Notes: a model not told the origin generated them from the letters alone. Positions 1 to 9,003 are shown, counted from the stretch's first letter. The stretch: DNA of 47,872 bases from a bacterium (GCA_004562395.1 SFQY01000034.1:1-47872), one strand, 5' to 3'. Numbers and translations: made by a program.

Positions 1-923
1 TCGAAGGCGGTGGCGAAGGCCACGGGGATGTCGATGTTGGTGATCTTCAGCTTGATGTCCCGGGCCTCCAGAGAGGTGGCGTTCCACTTGGAGGTATCCA
101 GCTGCTGGATCAGGGACTTGGGAACCCGGAACATGTTCTCGGTCTCGTTGGAGACAACGGGGAAGCCCAGGCAGATGGCGCCGGCGCCGTAGGAGACGAT
201 CTCGTCGGACAGGGGCTTGTAGGCGTTGACGAAGGCCCGGACGCGGTCCATGGTGTACTTGGACAGGGCGGCGAAATCACCGGGGGTGACGTTGCCGAAG
301 ATCAGGGCCGCGCGGATGGCCACGGACACCACGTGGATCACGGACTGCATCTCGTAGCCCAGGGGAACCACACGGACGTTCTCGCCCAGCTTCATGCCGG
401 CGTCGTAGCAGTGCTTGATGGAGTCGCCGGTCAGGGTGACCAGAATGCCCTGGGCCTGGTAGGACTTGGCCAGAGCCACGGTCTCAGCGGGATCCTCCGC
501 GCCGCCGATGATAACGGCCACACCGGGGATATCGCCGGTGACCAGGGGCACGCCCAGGTTCCGGACGAAGGCATCGGACAGGTGGCCCATTTCGGGCTCG
601 CTGTAGGGCTCAGCGCCGTGCAGATACTTCAGCGCTTCCAGGAACTCCGCGCACAGGGCGGAGGCGATGCCGCTTTCGAAGGCGTCGTGCAGGCGGTTGT
701 TGCGGGTCATTTTTGCCTTGATGGTGTCCATGGCGGCCTTCATCTCACCCAGGGTGGTGATCTTCACGCCGGTGACGCCATAGTAACAGGGCAGGCTGTA
801 AGCGGTGCCGGGGAAGGACACTGCTTCGCTCTCGCCGTAGGTGGCGATGGCCTCATCAATGGCGGCTACGGTGCGGGCGTAGTTGTAGTCGTTGCCGCCA
901 AAAACTCTTTCAAAAAGTGTCAC
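1..923 (-). CDS. acsB: CO-methylating acetyl-CoA synthase (CODH/ACS alpha subunit), N-terminal part
   Basis: Acetyl-CoA synthase joins CO, a methyl group from the corrinoid protein and CoA at its nickel A-cluster. Only the first 307 codons lie in the window; the gene runs off the left edge, so the C-terminal A-cluster cysteines are not visible. The visible part aligns by eye with the N-terminal CO-channel and middle domains of the Moorella enzyme (for example DIKLKITNIDIPVAFATAF against the Moorella GIKLTKIKLDLPINFGPAF). The start is GTG at 923, with an AGGAGG-type ribosome binding site 6-7 bases upstream. The gene lies just after cooC, as in acetogen operons. Family assignment is firm; completeness is unknown. 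Confidence 0.9.
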   Translation of the reverse strand, partial: MTLFERVFGGNDYNYARTVAAIDEAIATYGESEAVSFPGTAYSLPCYYGVTGVKITTLGEMKAAMDTIKAKMTRNNRLHDAFESGIASALCAEFLEALKYLHGAEPYSEPEMGHLSDAFVRNLGVPLVTGDIPGVAVIIGGAEDPAETVALAKSYQAQGILVTLTGDSIKHCYDAGMKLGENVRVVPLGYEMQSVIHVVSVAIRAALIFGNVTPGDFAALSKYTMDRVRAFVNAYKPLSDEIVSYGAGAICLGFPVVSNETENMFRVPKSLIQQLDTSKWNATSLEARDIKLKITNIDIPVAFATAF

Positions 924-957
924 GGTTTACCCTCCTATATTGTTTTGATGGATCCTG

Positions 958-1728
958 TCAGGATTCATCCCGATCCAAAATCGCTTTGATTTTCCGAATC
1001 TCGTCGATTGCCGTGGGACTGAAATCGTAGGGAGACTTTCCCTGCCGGTCGGCGTCCATGATTTCGGGGTTGTAGTGGACGAAGCCCAGAAGATCCGCTT
1101 CGGGGATGGCGCCACGGATGAACTGCTCGTCCCGCTCATCCCGGATCTTGTTGGCCACCACCCGGACCTGCTTCACGCCCAGATCGGAGGCCAGGCGCTT
1201 GACATTGTGGTAGGTCTGAACGGACCGGGCGCCGGGCTCGATGACCACGATGAACTGGTCCATATTGGACGCGGTGCCCCGGCCCAGATGCTCCAGTCCG
1301 GCCTCCATGTCCATGATGACCACATCGTTTTTGCGGTAGGTCAGGGCGGACAGGATGGCCTTCAGCATCACATGCTCCGGGCAGACACAGCCACTGCCGC
1401 CCACGTCCACGGTGCCCATCACCAGCAGCTTCACGCCGTTGATGTCCCGGGAGAAGGTGTCGGGAATGTCGGCTACATAGGGGTTGAGCTTGAAGAACTT
1501 GTTGGCGGCGTTGGCGCCGGTCCGTTCTTCCACCAGGGTCCGCATTTTGGAAATGGGGACGATGGCATCCACTTCTTCCTGGCTCAGTCCCAGAGCCAGC
1601 CCCAGATTGGCGTCGGGGTCCACGTCGGCGGCCAGAACGGTCCGGCCTTCGTCGGCGTAGAGCCGGGCCAGGGTAGAGGCCAGGGTGGTTTTGCCCACGC
1701 CGCCCTTACCGGTAATCGCTACTTTCAT
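958..1728 (-). CDS. cooC: CooC-type nickel-insertion ATPase for CO dehydrogenase
   Basis: This is a 256-residue MinD/SIMIBI-class ATPase that matures the nickel C-cluster of CO dehydrogenase. The deviant Walker A GKGGVGKTT lies at residues 7-15, followed by the DVDPDAN motif near residue 35 and a CxC pair (GCVCPEH) near residue 110 that fits the metal-binding cysteines of CooC dimers. The open frame extends upstream to 1818, but ATG 1728 has a GAGGT ribosome binding site and begins right at the P-loop strand, so it is chosen. It sits between cooS and acsB in the same direction. Its paralogue at 45007 is the likely acsF. Confidence 0.9.
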   Translation of the reverse strand: MKVAITGKGGVGKTTLASTLARLYADEGRTVLAADVDPDANLGLALGLSQEEVDAIVPISKMRTLVEERTGANAANKFFKLNPYVADIPDTFSRDINGVKLLVMGTVDVGGSGCVCPEHVMLKAILSALTYRKNDVVIMDMEAGLEHLGRGTASNMDQFIVVIEPGARSVQTYHNVKRLASDLGVKQVRVVANKIRDERDEQFIRGAIPEADLLGFVHYNPEIMDADRQGKSPYDFSPTAIDEIRKIKAILDRDES

Positions 1729-1760
1729 TGGAAAGACCTCGTTAAAAATAGTAAGCCATT

Positions 1761-1831
1761 GTAGGGCGGGGAAAAGCCCCCGCCGTTCCCTCTGCGTAAC
1801 CTCTGGCGGCGGGAGCAAGCCCCCGCCCTAC
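1761..1831. repeat. REP-like GTAGGGCGGGG dyad between cooS and cooC
   Basis: GTAGGGCGGGG at one end and CCCCGCCCTAC at the other form an inverted repeat, with smaller G/C dyads inside. The same core recurs at 4063, 10129, 16317, 21630, 35619 and 43649. Here it has no GGATCGTTT termini. In the operon transcript it would fold into a strong hairpin between cooS and cooC. Confidence 0.75.
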
Positions 1832-1861
1832 CGTTGCGTAGGGGAACGTGGCGGTATTGCG

Positions 1862-3766
1862 TTAGATGCCCAGGGCGGCGCGCTTGGCTTCGATGCACTC
1901 GATCATCTTGTCGCCCAGCTTCTCAATATCGGTCTCCACAACGAACCGGGCCTCGACCCAATCCTTGACGCCGTGATCGCCCTGCAGCAGAGCGGTGACT
2001 TCCTCGGAGCCCTTGGAGTAGGGGTCCACACCCAGGAAGGTCTCAATACCGGTAGCCACAACGTAGTTGCCGATGGAGACGGCCTTCTCGGACATCCATT
2101 CGGGAGCGCAGCCCACCACGGGGACCTGGGAGATGTTGATGCCCCAGTCCTTGGCGATGTCGGAGGCCAGGATCATCATACGGGAGATATCCACGCAGGA
2201 GCCCATGTGCAGGACGGGGGGAATACCCGCCAGCTCGCACACACGCTTCAGACCGGCGCCGCAGTACTCCTTGGCCTTCACGGGATCCATCAGACCGGCC
2301 TTGGCGGCGGCCTGAGCGGCACAGCCGGAGGCGATGACGATGATGTCGTTCTCCAGCATCTTCTTCATCAGGCCGATGTGGGCGGAGTCGGGACGGACCT
2401 TGGGGTTGTTGCAGCCGACCATGGCCACGGCGCCCCGGAGGACACCGGAGTGGACGCACTCGACCAGAGGCTTGGTGGTGCCGAACTCATCCAGCTGGGA
2501 GTTGGCAACGCCGTCCAGAACCTTCTTGATGGCCTCGACAGAGTAGCCCACGCGGGCGTTCTGCTTCAGGTTGGGAATGTTGACCATCTCGGGATTCCGG
2601 TTCTTGAAGTTCTCCACAGCCATTCTCACGATGGCCTTGGCGTTCTCACCGGCGTTGGCGGCGGAGAAACGGACGAATTCGGAGTCGGGCATCCGGGCGA
2701 TGGGGGAGGTGGTGATAAACTTGGTATGGAAGCACTTGCTCAGGGGGCCCAGAGCGGGGAAGATGCACTGCACGTCCACCACGATGGCTTCGCAGGCGCC
2801 GGTGAGAACCACGTTCTCCTGGTTCAGGTAGTTGCCGGCCATGGGGATGCCGTGACGCATGGCGACCTCGTTGGAGGTGCAGCAGACACCGGAAATGGTG
2901 ATGCCCTTGGCGCCCACGGACTTGGCCAGAGCGATCATCTCGGGATCGTTGGCGTAGTAAACGATCATCTCGGACAGGGAAGGATCATGGCCGTGAACCA
3001 CGATGTTGACGTTGTCCTTCTCCATAACGCCCAGGTTGGCGGTGGTGTCCACGGGCTTGGGAGTGCCGAACAGGACATCGGAGAATTCGGTGCCCATCAT
3101 GGAGCCGCCCCAGCCGTCGGACAGGCCGGCCCGCAGGGACTGACGGATCAGAGCTTCCGGCAGGGAAGAGCAGCCCATGTGGGTCATGTGCAGGGACTGG
3201 GAGACTTCCCGGTCGATGGCCCGGGGCTCGATCTCGGCCTCATGCCACAGCTGCTGGGTGTGCTCGGGAGCCCGCTTCAGGAAGCGCTGGGTGCCGAAGG
3301 GCTTGCCGTACTCCAGCAGGCCGGTCTCAGCGACCTCGTGGGCCAGATCATAGATGTCCTTGCCTTCGGTCTCGATGCCCCATTCCTTGGCGATGCGGAT
3401 CAGCTTTTCGGGGTCCTTGACGGTGTAGTTGCCGCCTTCCTTGGTCTGGTACAGGGTGTGGCAGATCTCACGGCCGTGGTCGGAGTGGGTCGCTGCGCCG
3501 CCCGCAGTGAAGCGCAGGTAGTTACGGCCGACGATACCGTGAACGTCACAGCCGCAGATACCCCGGGGAGCCTTCTTGGTGATACGGCAGGGGCCCATGG
3601 AGCAGATACGGCAGCAGGTGCCGGATTCGCCGAAGCCGCAGTGAGGAGTCTGGTTCTTGACCCGCTGCTGCCAGGTGTCAGCGCCAACCTTCTGCGCGGT
3701 TTCCAGCAGAGTGTTGGTGGCAGCTTCCATCTCCTCGATGGTGGTTAAAGATGCCCAATCCTTCAA
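1862..3766 (-). CDS. cooS: Anaerobic carbon monoxide dehydrogenase catalytic subunit
   Basis: This nickel-iron enzyme interconverts CO2 and CO and supplies CO to acetyl-CoA synthase. It has 634 residues, the usual family length. The N-terminal cysteine set C43, C51, C52, C55 and C60, with C71/C73 after it, matches the B- and D-cluster ligands. Later Cys/His motifs (GVCCTSNE, VGCNNPK, GSCVD, VGCAPEW) fit the C-cluster region. The start is TTG at 3766, eight bases after AGGAGG; no ATG is placed better. It is the first gene of the minus-strand cooS-cooC-acsB set. Confidence 0.95.
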   Translation of the reverse strand: MKDWASLTTIEEMEAATNTLLETAQKVGADTWQQRVKNQTPHCGFGESGTCCRICSMGPCRITKKAPRGICGCDVHGIVGRNYLRFTAGGAATHSDHGREICHTLYQTKEGGNYTVKDPEKLIRIAKEWGIETEGKDIYDLAHEVAETGLLEYGKPFGTQRFLKRAPEHTQQLWHEAEIEPRAIDREVSQSLHMTHMGCSSLPEALIRQSLRAGLSDGWGGSMMGTEFSDVLFGTPKPVDTTANLGVMEKDNVNIVVHGHDPSLSEMIVYYANDPEMIALAKSVGAKGITISGVCCTSNEVAMRHGIPMAGNYLNQENVVLTGACEAIVVDVQCIFPALGPLSKCFHTKFITTSPIARMPDSEFVRFSAANAGENAKAIVRMAVENFKNRNPEMVNIPNLKQNARVGYSVEAIKKVLDGVANSQLDEFGTTKPLVECVHSGVLRGAVAMVGCNNPKVRPDSAHIGLMKKMLENDIIVIASGCAAQAAAKAGLMDPVKAKEYCGAGLKRVCELAGIPPVLHMGSCVDISRMMILASDIAKDWGINISQVPVVGCAPEWMSEKAVSIGNYVVATGIETFLGVDPYSKGSEEVTALLQGDHGVKDWVEARFVVETDIEKLGDKMIECIEAKRAALGI

Positions 3767-3828
3767 AGTGATTTCCTCCTATAACATGATTCTGATTCAT
3801 TACGGTACTACTCTATGCGGACATAGTG

Positions 3829-3836
3829 TATCGATA
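3829..3836. promoter_or_regulatory. TATCGATA palindrome at the cooS transcription start
   Basis: This perfect 8-bp palindrome is part of the 10-mer TGTATCGATA (3827-3836). The same 10-mer occurs at 44876-44885, just after the -10 box of the acsF-acsD-acsC group. It could be a common operator; the match is short, so this is inference. Confidence 0.35.
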
Positions 3837-3838
3837 GT

Positions 3839-3867
3839 ATTGTACCAATTAAATGCAATGGTGTCAA
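3839..3867 (-). promoter_or_regulatory. Promoter of cooS-cooC-acsB
   Basis: On the minus strand TTGACA (3862-3867) and TACAAT (3839-3844) are separated by 17 bp, and the untranslated leader to the TTG start is about 65 bases. The palindrome TATCGATA (3829-3836) lies just downstream, near the predicted transcription start. Confidence 0.75.
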
Positions 3868-4002
3868 CTGTCGAATTTAACACATTTTGCTATCCCCCGT
3901 GGGGGGATTTCCATACTTTTTTGTGACGGTTGAAAACACCGGGTTTCCGGGGTTCCCAGGCAGGGCAAAATGTGGAAAGATGCCTGCCGATCTGATACGG
4001 CA

Positions 4003-4086
4003 AAAGGATCGTTTCCCGTAATACCGCGTAGTAGCGTGTTAATGCCAAAGCTTTATGTTTTCGTAGGGCGGGGTCATGACCCCGCC
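4003..4086. repeat. Partial MITE-like element, GGATCGTTT end plus REP core
   Basis: AAAGGATCGTTT at 4003-4014 is the terminus shared by several elements in the window. The palindrome GTAGGGCGGGGTCATGACCC begins at 4063. About 50 bp before that core is nearly identical to 16283-16316. The opposite terminus is not found, so this copy appears truncated. The rest of the gap 3868-4239 shows no gene. Confidence 0.65.
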
Positions 4087-4197
4087 GACCAGGTGGCGAT
4101 GATTGAGTGGCTGGTTGAATGGTACAGGGTACCCTCGCGCAAACCGTGGCCGCTGGGATGTGGGGGAATAAAGGCTTAGGCATGGCCGGAGGACGCG

Positions 4198-4227
4198 AAA
4201 AACCGCCGCCGGGGGTTCCGGCGGCGG
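4198..4227 (-). terminator. Terminator of the ABC transporter operon
   Basis: On the minus strand CCGCCGCCGG and CCGGCGGCGG form a stem (4203-4212 with 4218-4227), followed by five Ts. It lies directly after the permease gene. Confidence 0.75.
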
Positions 4228-4239
4228 GGGAGGGGTCAA

Positions 4240-6156
4240 TTACCAGATCACGCGATTGTCGTGGGGCAGGATCTCCACATCGTTCATGCCGTGATCCAGA
4301 AGCCAGCGCAGGGTATTTTCGCTATCCGGGAACACACCGATGCTCCAGCTGCACTGCTCCCCCCGGAGGCTGAGCCAGAAGGAGTTATCGGCGTAATAGC
4401 CTTTTTCGGTGTAGCTGCGGGCTTCGTCTGTGGTGAAACGGAAGTGCCCGGAGTGGAAGAAGGGATCCTGGGCCATGGTTCCCGCTTCACAGTCGGCCTG
4501 AATGGCGGCAATGAGCGCCTCCGCGTCCTGCCGGGTCAGATCTTTCACATCGGAGAAGGATTCTCCCGGATAACTGAAGCTTATGGTCTTGGCGCTGCTC
4601 AGCACCATGGGCAGAACCTTCTCATCCCGTCCGTTAATGCGGATGGTGTAGGTGTCGACGGCATCCCAGCGGCTCAGATATTCCCGGGCGATCTGTCCCG
4701 CCGGGGAGTCCGTCCAGACCCGGTAGCGGCGGCGCATCGTGCTGCCGTTTTCCATCCGATAGGTCAGAGTGATCTGGGTGGCGTAGCGGTACCGCGCGTC
4801 CTCAGGTTCCTCGTCGCTCAGGGAGGCTATGGTATCCGAATAACGGACCCATTCTCCGCTGTCCGTCAGAATGTAGGTCCCGTAGTCCTCCAGGGGGGAT
4901 TGGGCGGCGTGGCGCTGAAGCTCGAGGATGTCCTCCACATCCGCCTCCGACCTCAGGGTGATCCCCTGGGTGCGGATGGATTCCAGAAGGACGGAGCTGA
5001 CCTTGGCAGGGTCGGGAAGCCGGGTCCGGATGCCCAGAACATCCAGCCTGGTCAGTCCCAGAGTGATGGCGAACACTGCCGCCAGACCGATGAGGCCATA
5101 GAAGTTTTTCAGACGGAACACCCGGGTGGAGCGCTCCAGCAGCATTTTCCCGACGAACCAGCCCACCACCAGTCCCACGGCCGGGAACAAATAGTTGGCT
5201 TTTCCCAGTCCCAGGAAGACATACAGGCAGAACTGAGCGCCTGCGGCCACGGTGACGGCGCACAGCACCTGGAACACCGGCACCAGCCCCCGGAAGGCCA
5301 CGGCGTCGCTCGCGCATTCCAGCTTCCGCCGGCGGTAGAGCAGCAACGCGCCCAGAGCGAAGAGAATGCCGACACCCGCGCAGACAAGCAGGCTCTGCCA
5401 GCGGTCCGTCAGCTGGAATTGGGCAAACTCCCACCGGCCGGTCTGCTGGAACTTGTCCCGAAGAACGCTGTATTCGCTGACCTCAAAGAAGGGCGAATCG
5501 GTCATGTGAAAGAAGGGGGTCAGGGTATGGGCCAGGGCCGTGGGAGTGATGACGCCGTAGAGCAGCGGGGTATACAGGGTGTCCACCAGCCAGTAGACGA
5601 TGTAGGCGCCGAAGTTCAGCAGCCCGTAGCCCGCGGCCATGGTGAAGCGGTTTCCCACGCACATGGCGGCAAAGGCTGCAATGCCGAAGAAGCAGATAAA
5701 TTCCAGATTGGAGCCCAGGAAAAGCCACCAGGCCATCTGCCAGGCGTTCTCAAAGAGACTGCCCGACATCAGGGGAAGGGTTGCCAGGGCCATCACCGCC
5801 GTGGGAATCAGGGAGAAGCACAGCCCGTCCAGCAGGTTGGTCACGAACCAGGCCTCCCGGCGCAGGGGCAGGGCATGGAGGGCATTGCACATGCGGCTGT
5901 TGTACAGGTCGCCGAAGAGCAGCTGGGCCACCAGCAGAGCATAGCCCAGATTCACCCCACCCATGACCTGAATCATCTGGCTCACCTGATAGGTAAACTG
6001 GAAGTCCCGGTACCTGTCGGAGCTGCCGGCGGCGTTGGAATACACCAGGAACAGTCCCAGCACCAGGCAGAGGGTGTACAGAACCCACACCGGCGCGAAC
6101 CGTGTCAGGTTTTTCCGGAAAACGGTCTTGTTAAAGCAGGATGTCTTTGACCGCAT
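4240..6156 (-). CDS. ABC transporter permease (ABC-2 type)
   Basis: This is a 638-residue membrane protein, the partner of the ATPase encoded upstream. Hydrophobic segments cluster in the first 350 residues (for example VWVLYTLCLVLGLFLVY and the ALLVAQLLFGDLYNSRMCNA region) and are followed by a long soluble C-terminal domain of about 280 residues. ATG 6156 is chosen because GGGAGG lies eight bases upstream; an earlier ATG at 6177 has no such site. Its start overlaps the ATPase gene by 26 bp, which suggests translational coupling. GntR-ATPase-permease sets of this kind often respond to cell-envelope stress, but the substrate is unknown. Confidence 0.8.
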   Translation of the reverse strand: MRSKTSCFNKTVFRKNLTRFAPVWVLYTLCLVLGLFLVYSNAAGSSDRYRDFQFTYQVSQMIQVMGGVNLGYALLVAQLLFGDLYNSRMCNALHALPLRREAWFVTNLLDGLCFSLIPTAVMALATLPLMSGSLFENAWQMAWWLFLGSNLEFICFFGIAAFAAMCVGNRFTMAAGYGLLNFGAYIVYWLVDTLYTPLLYGVITPTALAHTLTPFFHMTDSPFFEVSEYSVLRDKFQQTGRWEFAQFQLTDRWQSLLVCAGVGILFALGALLLYRRRKLECASDAVAFRGLVPVFQVLCAVTVAAGAQFCLYVFLGLGKANYLFPAVGLVVGWFVGKMLLERSTRVFRLKNFYGLIGLAAVFAITLGLTRLDVLGIRTRLPDPAKVSSVLLESIRTQGITLRSEADVEDILELQRHAAQSPLEDYGTYILTDSGEWVRYSDTIASLSDEEPEDARYRYATQITLTYRMENGSTMRRRYRVWTDSPAGQIAREYLSRWDAVDTYTIRINGRDEKVLPMVLSSAKTISFSYPGESFSDVKDLTRQDAEALIAAIQADCEAGTMAQDPFFHSGHFRFTTDEARSYTEKGYYADNSFWLSLRGEQCSWSIGVFPDSENTLRWLLDHGMNDVEILPHDNRVIW

Positions 6157-7012
6157 AGTCAACACCTCCCAGTTCATAGATAAAGATCTCCTCCAGGGAC
6201 AGAGGCAGCACGTCGAAGTAGGCGGGCCCGGAAGCGGCGGCCCTGGCGCTGATTTCCGGAGCCTGGCCCCGGACGATGAGGGTTTTCAGCCGTCCGGAGA
6301 CGGATTCGTGGAGAATTTCCAGCCCGTCAGGGGTATTGCCCACCAGCTGAAGCTTGTGGGTCCGGCCCTGCATATCCGCCAGACTCTTTTCCAGCAGCAT
6401 TTTGCCGTGATCCATGATGCCCACGTGGTCGCAGACATCCTCCAGCTCCCGCAGGTTGTGGGAGGAGATCAGCACGGTGGTGCCGTGCTCCGCCACGTCG
6501 GAGAGGATCAGGCTCATGACCTGCCGCCGCATCACCGGGTCCAGACCGTCCACAGGCTCGTCCAGGATCAGGACCTCCGGCCGGGTGCAGATGGTCAGGT
6601 GGAAGGCCGCCTGCTTCTGCATACCCTTGGAAAACCGGCGGATGGGGACGTTTTTGGGAAGCTGGAAGACCTCATACAGCCGGCTGAACAACTCCGTATC
6701 AAACCGGGGATAGATGCCCTGATAGAACCGGCGCATGTCCTCCAAGGTGGCGCTGGGGAAGTAGAAGACGTCGTCGGGAATATAGCCGATGACGGATTTT
6801 ACCTCCGGATTTTCGTAGATGGGCCGGCCCTCCATGGTGACCTCGCCGCTGTCGGGGCGGTAGACGCCGGTAAGGTGGCGGATGGCGGTGGATTTGCCCG
6901 CGCCGTTGGGACCCACCAGACCGTACACCGTTCCTCTGGGGACCGTCAGGGTCAGCTCCTCCAGAGCCCGGAAGCTGCCGAAGGTCTTGACCACGTTTTT
7001 CATTTCAAGCAT
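6131..7012 (-). CDS. ABC transporter ATP-binding protein
   Basis: This 293-residue ATPase powers the permease encoded next to it. Walker A GPNGAGKST lies at residues 34-42. A degenerate signature (RFSKGMQKQ) and Walker B with its glutamate (VLILDEPVDGLDP) follow in the middle, then the H-loop region SSHNLRELED. The C-terminal extension of about 80 residues is typical of single-domain exporter ATPases of the YtrB/BcrA kind. Its ATG overlaps the end of the GntR gene by 8 bp (ATGCTTGA) and its end overlaps the permease start, so the three genes form one tight operon. Confidence 0.92.
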   Translation of the reverse strand: MLEMKNVVKTFGSFRALEELTLTVPRGTVYGLVGPNGAGKSTAIRHLTGVYRPDSGEVTMEGRPIYENPEVKSVIGYIPDDVFYFPSATLEDMRRFYQGIYPRFDTELFSRLYEVFQLPKNVPIRRFSKGMQKQAAFHLTICTRPEVLILDEPVDGLDPVMRRQVMSLILSDVAEHGTTVLISSHNLRELEDVCDHVGIMDHGKMLLEKSLADMQGRTHKLQLVGNTPDGLEILHESVSGRLKTLIVRGQAPEISARAAASGPAYFDVLPLSLEEIFIYELGGVDYAVKDILL

Positions 7013-7373
7013 TGTTCGTTCCTCCCTCCTGAAGCCGGGCCGTCAGGCTTGCCCTGGGGACCCCCAGAGCCAGCAGCGCAGCCGACGCCTCGTCAAACGC
7101 CGCGAACCAGCGCTGACGCTCCTGCTCCTGCGCTTCATCCCCGCCGGATACAAAGCAGCCCTTTCCCGGCACGGTGACAATCCAGCCGTCCACCTCCAGC
7201 TGGCGGTAGGCGCGCTGGATGGTATTGGGATTGATGGCCAGCGCGGACGCCAGCTCCCGCACGCTGGGGAGCTTTTCCCCTGGCTGCAAAATGCCGGTGG
7301 CAATCTGCTCCCGGTAGCCGTCAATGATCTGGGCGTAGATGGGCCGCACGTCCCGGTAGTCTAAATGTACCAT
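7005..7373 (-). CDS. GntR-family (YtrA subfamily) transcriptional regulator
   Basis: A 122-residue repressor-type protein. Residues 5-75 form the GntR winged helix (PIYAQIIDGYREQIATG, then EKLPSVRELA and NPNTIQRAYRQLE). The short C-terminal tail of about 45 residues is typical of YtrA regulators that sit in front of ABC transporter genes. The frame is open up to 7655, but ATG 7373 has GGAGGGAG just upstream and starts the conserved domain. The gene leads the operon and probably represses it through the dyad at 7423-7441. Confidence 0.9.
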   Translation of the reverse strand: MVHLDYRDVRPIYAQIIDGYREQIATGILQPGEKLPSVRELASALAINPNTIQRAYRQLEVDGWIVTVPGKGCFVSGGDEAQEQERQRWFAAFDEASAALLALGVPRASLTARLQEGGTNNA

Positions 7374-7422
7374 GTTCTCCCTCCTTGTCAGATGACAGTC
7401 AGAGGCCGCTGCCCTCTTAACT

Positions 7423-7441
7423 GTACTAGCTGTTCTAGTAC
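7423..7441. promoter_or_regulatory. Predicted GntR operator, GTACTAG-N5-CTAGTAC
   Basis: This perfect 7-bp inverted repeat with a 5-bp spacer overlaps the predicted transcription start of the GntR-ABC operon. YtrA-type regulators bind such dyads in their own promoters, so autorepression is the likely role. Confidence 0.7.
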
Positions 7442-7445
7442 GGTT

Positions 7446-7474
7446 AGTATAACAAATCCCCGCCTCTGTGTCAA
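7446..7474 (-). promoter_or_regulatory. Promoter of the GntR-ABC operon
   Basis: On the minus strand a consensus TTGACA (7469-7474) and TATACT (7446-7451) have exactly 17 bp between them. The predicted transcription start falls inside the dyad just downstream. Confidence 0.85.
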
Positions 7475-7535
7475 GGCGGGGAATTCTTAAGATTTTCTTG
7501 TGCATTCCGTTGTGCCCAAAATACCCGGCAGCGCC

Positions 7536-7776
7536 CCAAGCCTTCTCCTTGAGGAGAAGGTGCCCCAGTCCGCAGACTGGGGCGGATGTGGTGTGCGGTA
7601 CACAGTCGTGATGATCGAGACATTTCGGCGAAAACGTACCGCGGTAACACCACATCAGTCTCGCTTCGCGAGACAGCTTCTACCAAAGGCACGCTTCGCA
7701 GTCCTCAAGGAGAAGCCTTTGCTGCGCATCCCACTCTTGTGGAACCATCGCGCATTCGTGCGCGAAACGATCCTTT
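7536..7776. repeat. MITE-like element with CTTCTCCTTGAGGAGAAG core, copy 1
   Basis: The element contains CCTTCTCCTTGAGGAGAAGG near 7540, a long middle section (GATGTGGTG, ACGTACCGCGGTAACACC) and a mirrored CTCAAGGAGAAG near 7715. It ends in AAACGATCCTTT at 7765-7776. The same sequence occurs in the opposite orientation at 37736-38012. The other terminus is missing here. The rest of the gap 7475-7920 holds only a small hairpin (GGGCGACC-GCAA-GGGTCGCC, about 7845-7864). Confidence 0.75.
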
Positions 7777-7920
7777 ATCAAAGCCGCCTGGGGAAACGTT
7801 GCGGATTCGCCGAAACCGGTGGGAAAATGTACCCATTACCGCCGGGCGACCGCAAGGGTCGCCCCTACGCGGATGGGGTCTTCTTTTTCGTCCGGACGAC
7901 CCGGTAGCTGTGTAGGAAAA

Positions 7921-9003
7921 TTACGTTCTTTTCCTGCTCCTGAGCAGCTTCTTTCCCAGACCCAGAAGGCTGTCCCACACAATGGCCGTCAGCACAGACA
8001 TGGCCAGAACGATGAGGGGGAACAGATACGGCTCCTTCCCGCCCAGGACGGCAGCCAGGGGCTGCTTGCAGAATTCCTCATAAAACAGGGTGAAGATCAG
8101 GTGGAACAGATAGATCCAGGTGGACAGGGGACCGCATTTCAGTACGGCCCGCTGGGCTTTCTCCGACCGGACCGGCATCCGGGGGTGGGATACCAGGAAC
8201 AGCATCAGCCCGGGGATGGTCAGAAGCATTCCGAAGGGAAGAAGCCCGATGCGGGAGGCTTTCCACTGCAGAACGCTGAGCAGCAGTCCGCCCAGGATGA
8301 GCAGAAGAAAGGTCTTCGCCGTGAACCGGAAAACCCGGAAGATCCGGTCCTGATATTCATGCAGGAAGAGTCCCGCCGCGAACATGGGCAGACCGATCAG
8401 CCAGCCGTTCCGGCAGACCAGATAAGGAACCTCGCCCCCTGCCACAGGCAGGATGACCTCGCACACAAAGCAGACCGTAAACAGGCAAAGGCAGAGTCCG
8501 TAAAAGGGACGGTAGTCGATGGTATCCCTGTCCCAGAAACGGGTGTAGAGCAGGAAAACCAGATAGCAGACAATGAGGGCATTGAGATACCACAGGTGAC
8601 CGGCGATGGGGTGCTTGTGCAGCACCAGCAGCTCGATCAGCTCTCCCGGTCCGGGAATCATGCTCCGCAGGTACATGATGGTGCTGCCGCCGTTCAGCTC
8701 CGTGGCCACGCACCCGTAGAGAAGGTGGGCGCCGGTGCCCAGCAGGAGCAGCTTTACAATGTGGATGGTCCGCCGGGTCACGTCCTCACCGGAGGCACGG
8801 TAGTTGAAATAGCCGGAGATCATAAAGAAAAGCGGCACGGCGAAGTGCCCCAGGCAATCCATCAGGCCTCCCAGGTCTCCGGGAAACCGGGCGTGAATAA
8901 AAACCACGAAAAACGAGGCTACCAGCTTGCAGCATTCCATGGACTGGTTTCTGGCGCACCTTTGGGGCAAGGCCTGATCGGGCTTTCTTTCGGAAGTTAA
9001 CAT
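7921..9003 (-). CDS. Acyltransferase 3 family membrane protein
   Basis: A 360-residue multi-pass protein of the acyltransferase-3 (OafA/NodX-like) family, which moves acyl groups onto cell-surface polymers. It shows about ten hydrophobic segments. The first carries the family pattern of helix I, FFVVFIHARFP, with the likely catalytic His, and FFMISGYF follows. The ATG at 9003 follows AAGGAG by ten bases. It diverges from the carboxypeptidase gene at 9231, and a second acyltransferase of the same fold lies at 10417. The acceptor cannot be told from sequence. Confidence 0.82.
   Translation of the reverse strand: MLTSERKPDQALPQRCARNQSMECCKLVASFFVVFIHARFPGDLGGLMDCLGHFAVPLFFMISGYFNYRASGEDVTRRTIHIVKLLLLGTGAHLLYGCVATELNGGSTIMYLRSMIPGPGELIELLVLHKHPIAGHLWYLNALIVCYLVFLLYTRFWDRDTIDYRPFYGLCLCLFTVCFVCEVILPVAGGEVPYLVCRNGWLIGLPMFAAGLFLHEYQDRIFRVFRFTAKTFLLLILGGLLLSVLQWKASRIGLLPFGMLLTIPGLMLFLVSHPRMPVRSEKAQRAVLKCGPLSTWIYLFHLIFTLFYEEFCKQPLAAVLGGKEPYLFPLIVLAMSVLTAIVWDSLLGLGKKLLRSRKRT

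Noticed and set aside
333..989. Long open frame on the plus strand opposite acsB, and similar long plus-strand frames opposite cooS and the TRAP permease
   Set aside because: These are GC-rich shadow frames with His/Gly/Gln-rich products and no ribosome binding site; the minus-strand genes are clearly real.
7500..7907. Overlapping frames of 109-135 codons upstream of the acyltransferase
   Set aside because: They come from the palindromic repeat and adjoining hairpin and lack ribosome binding sites.
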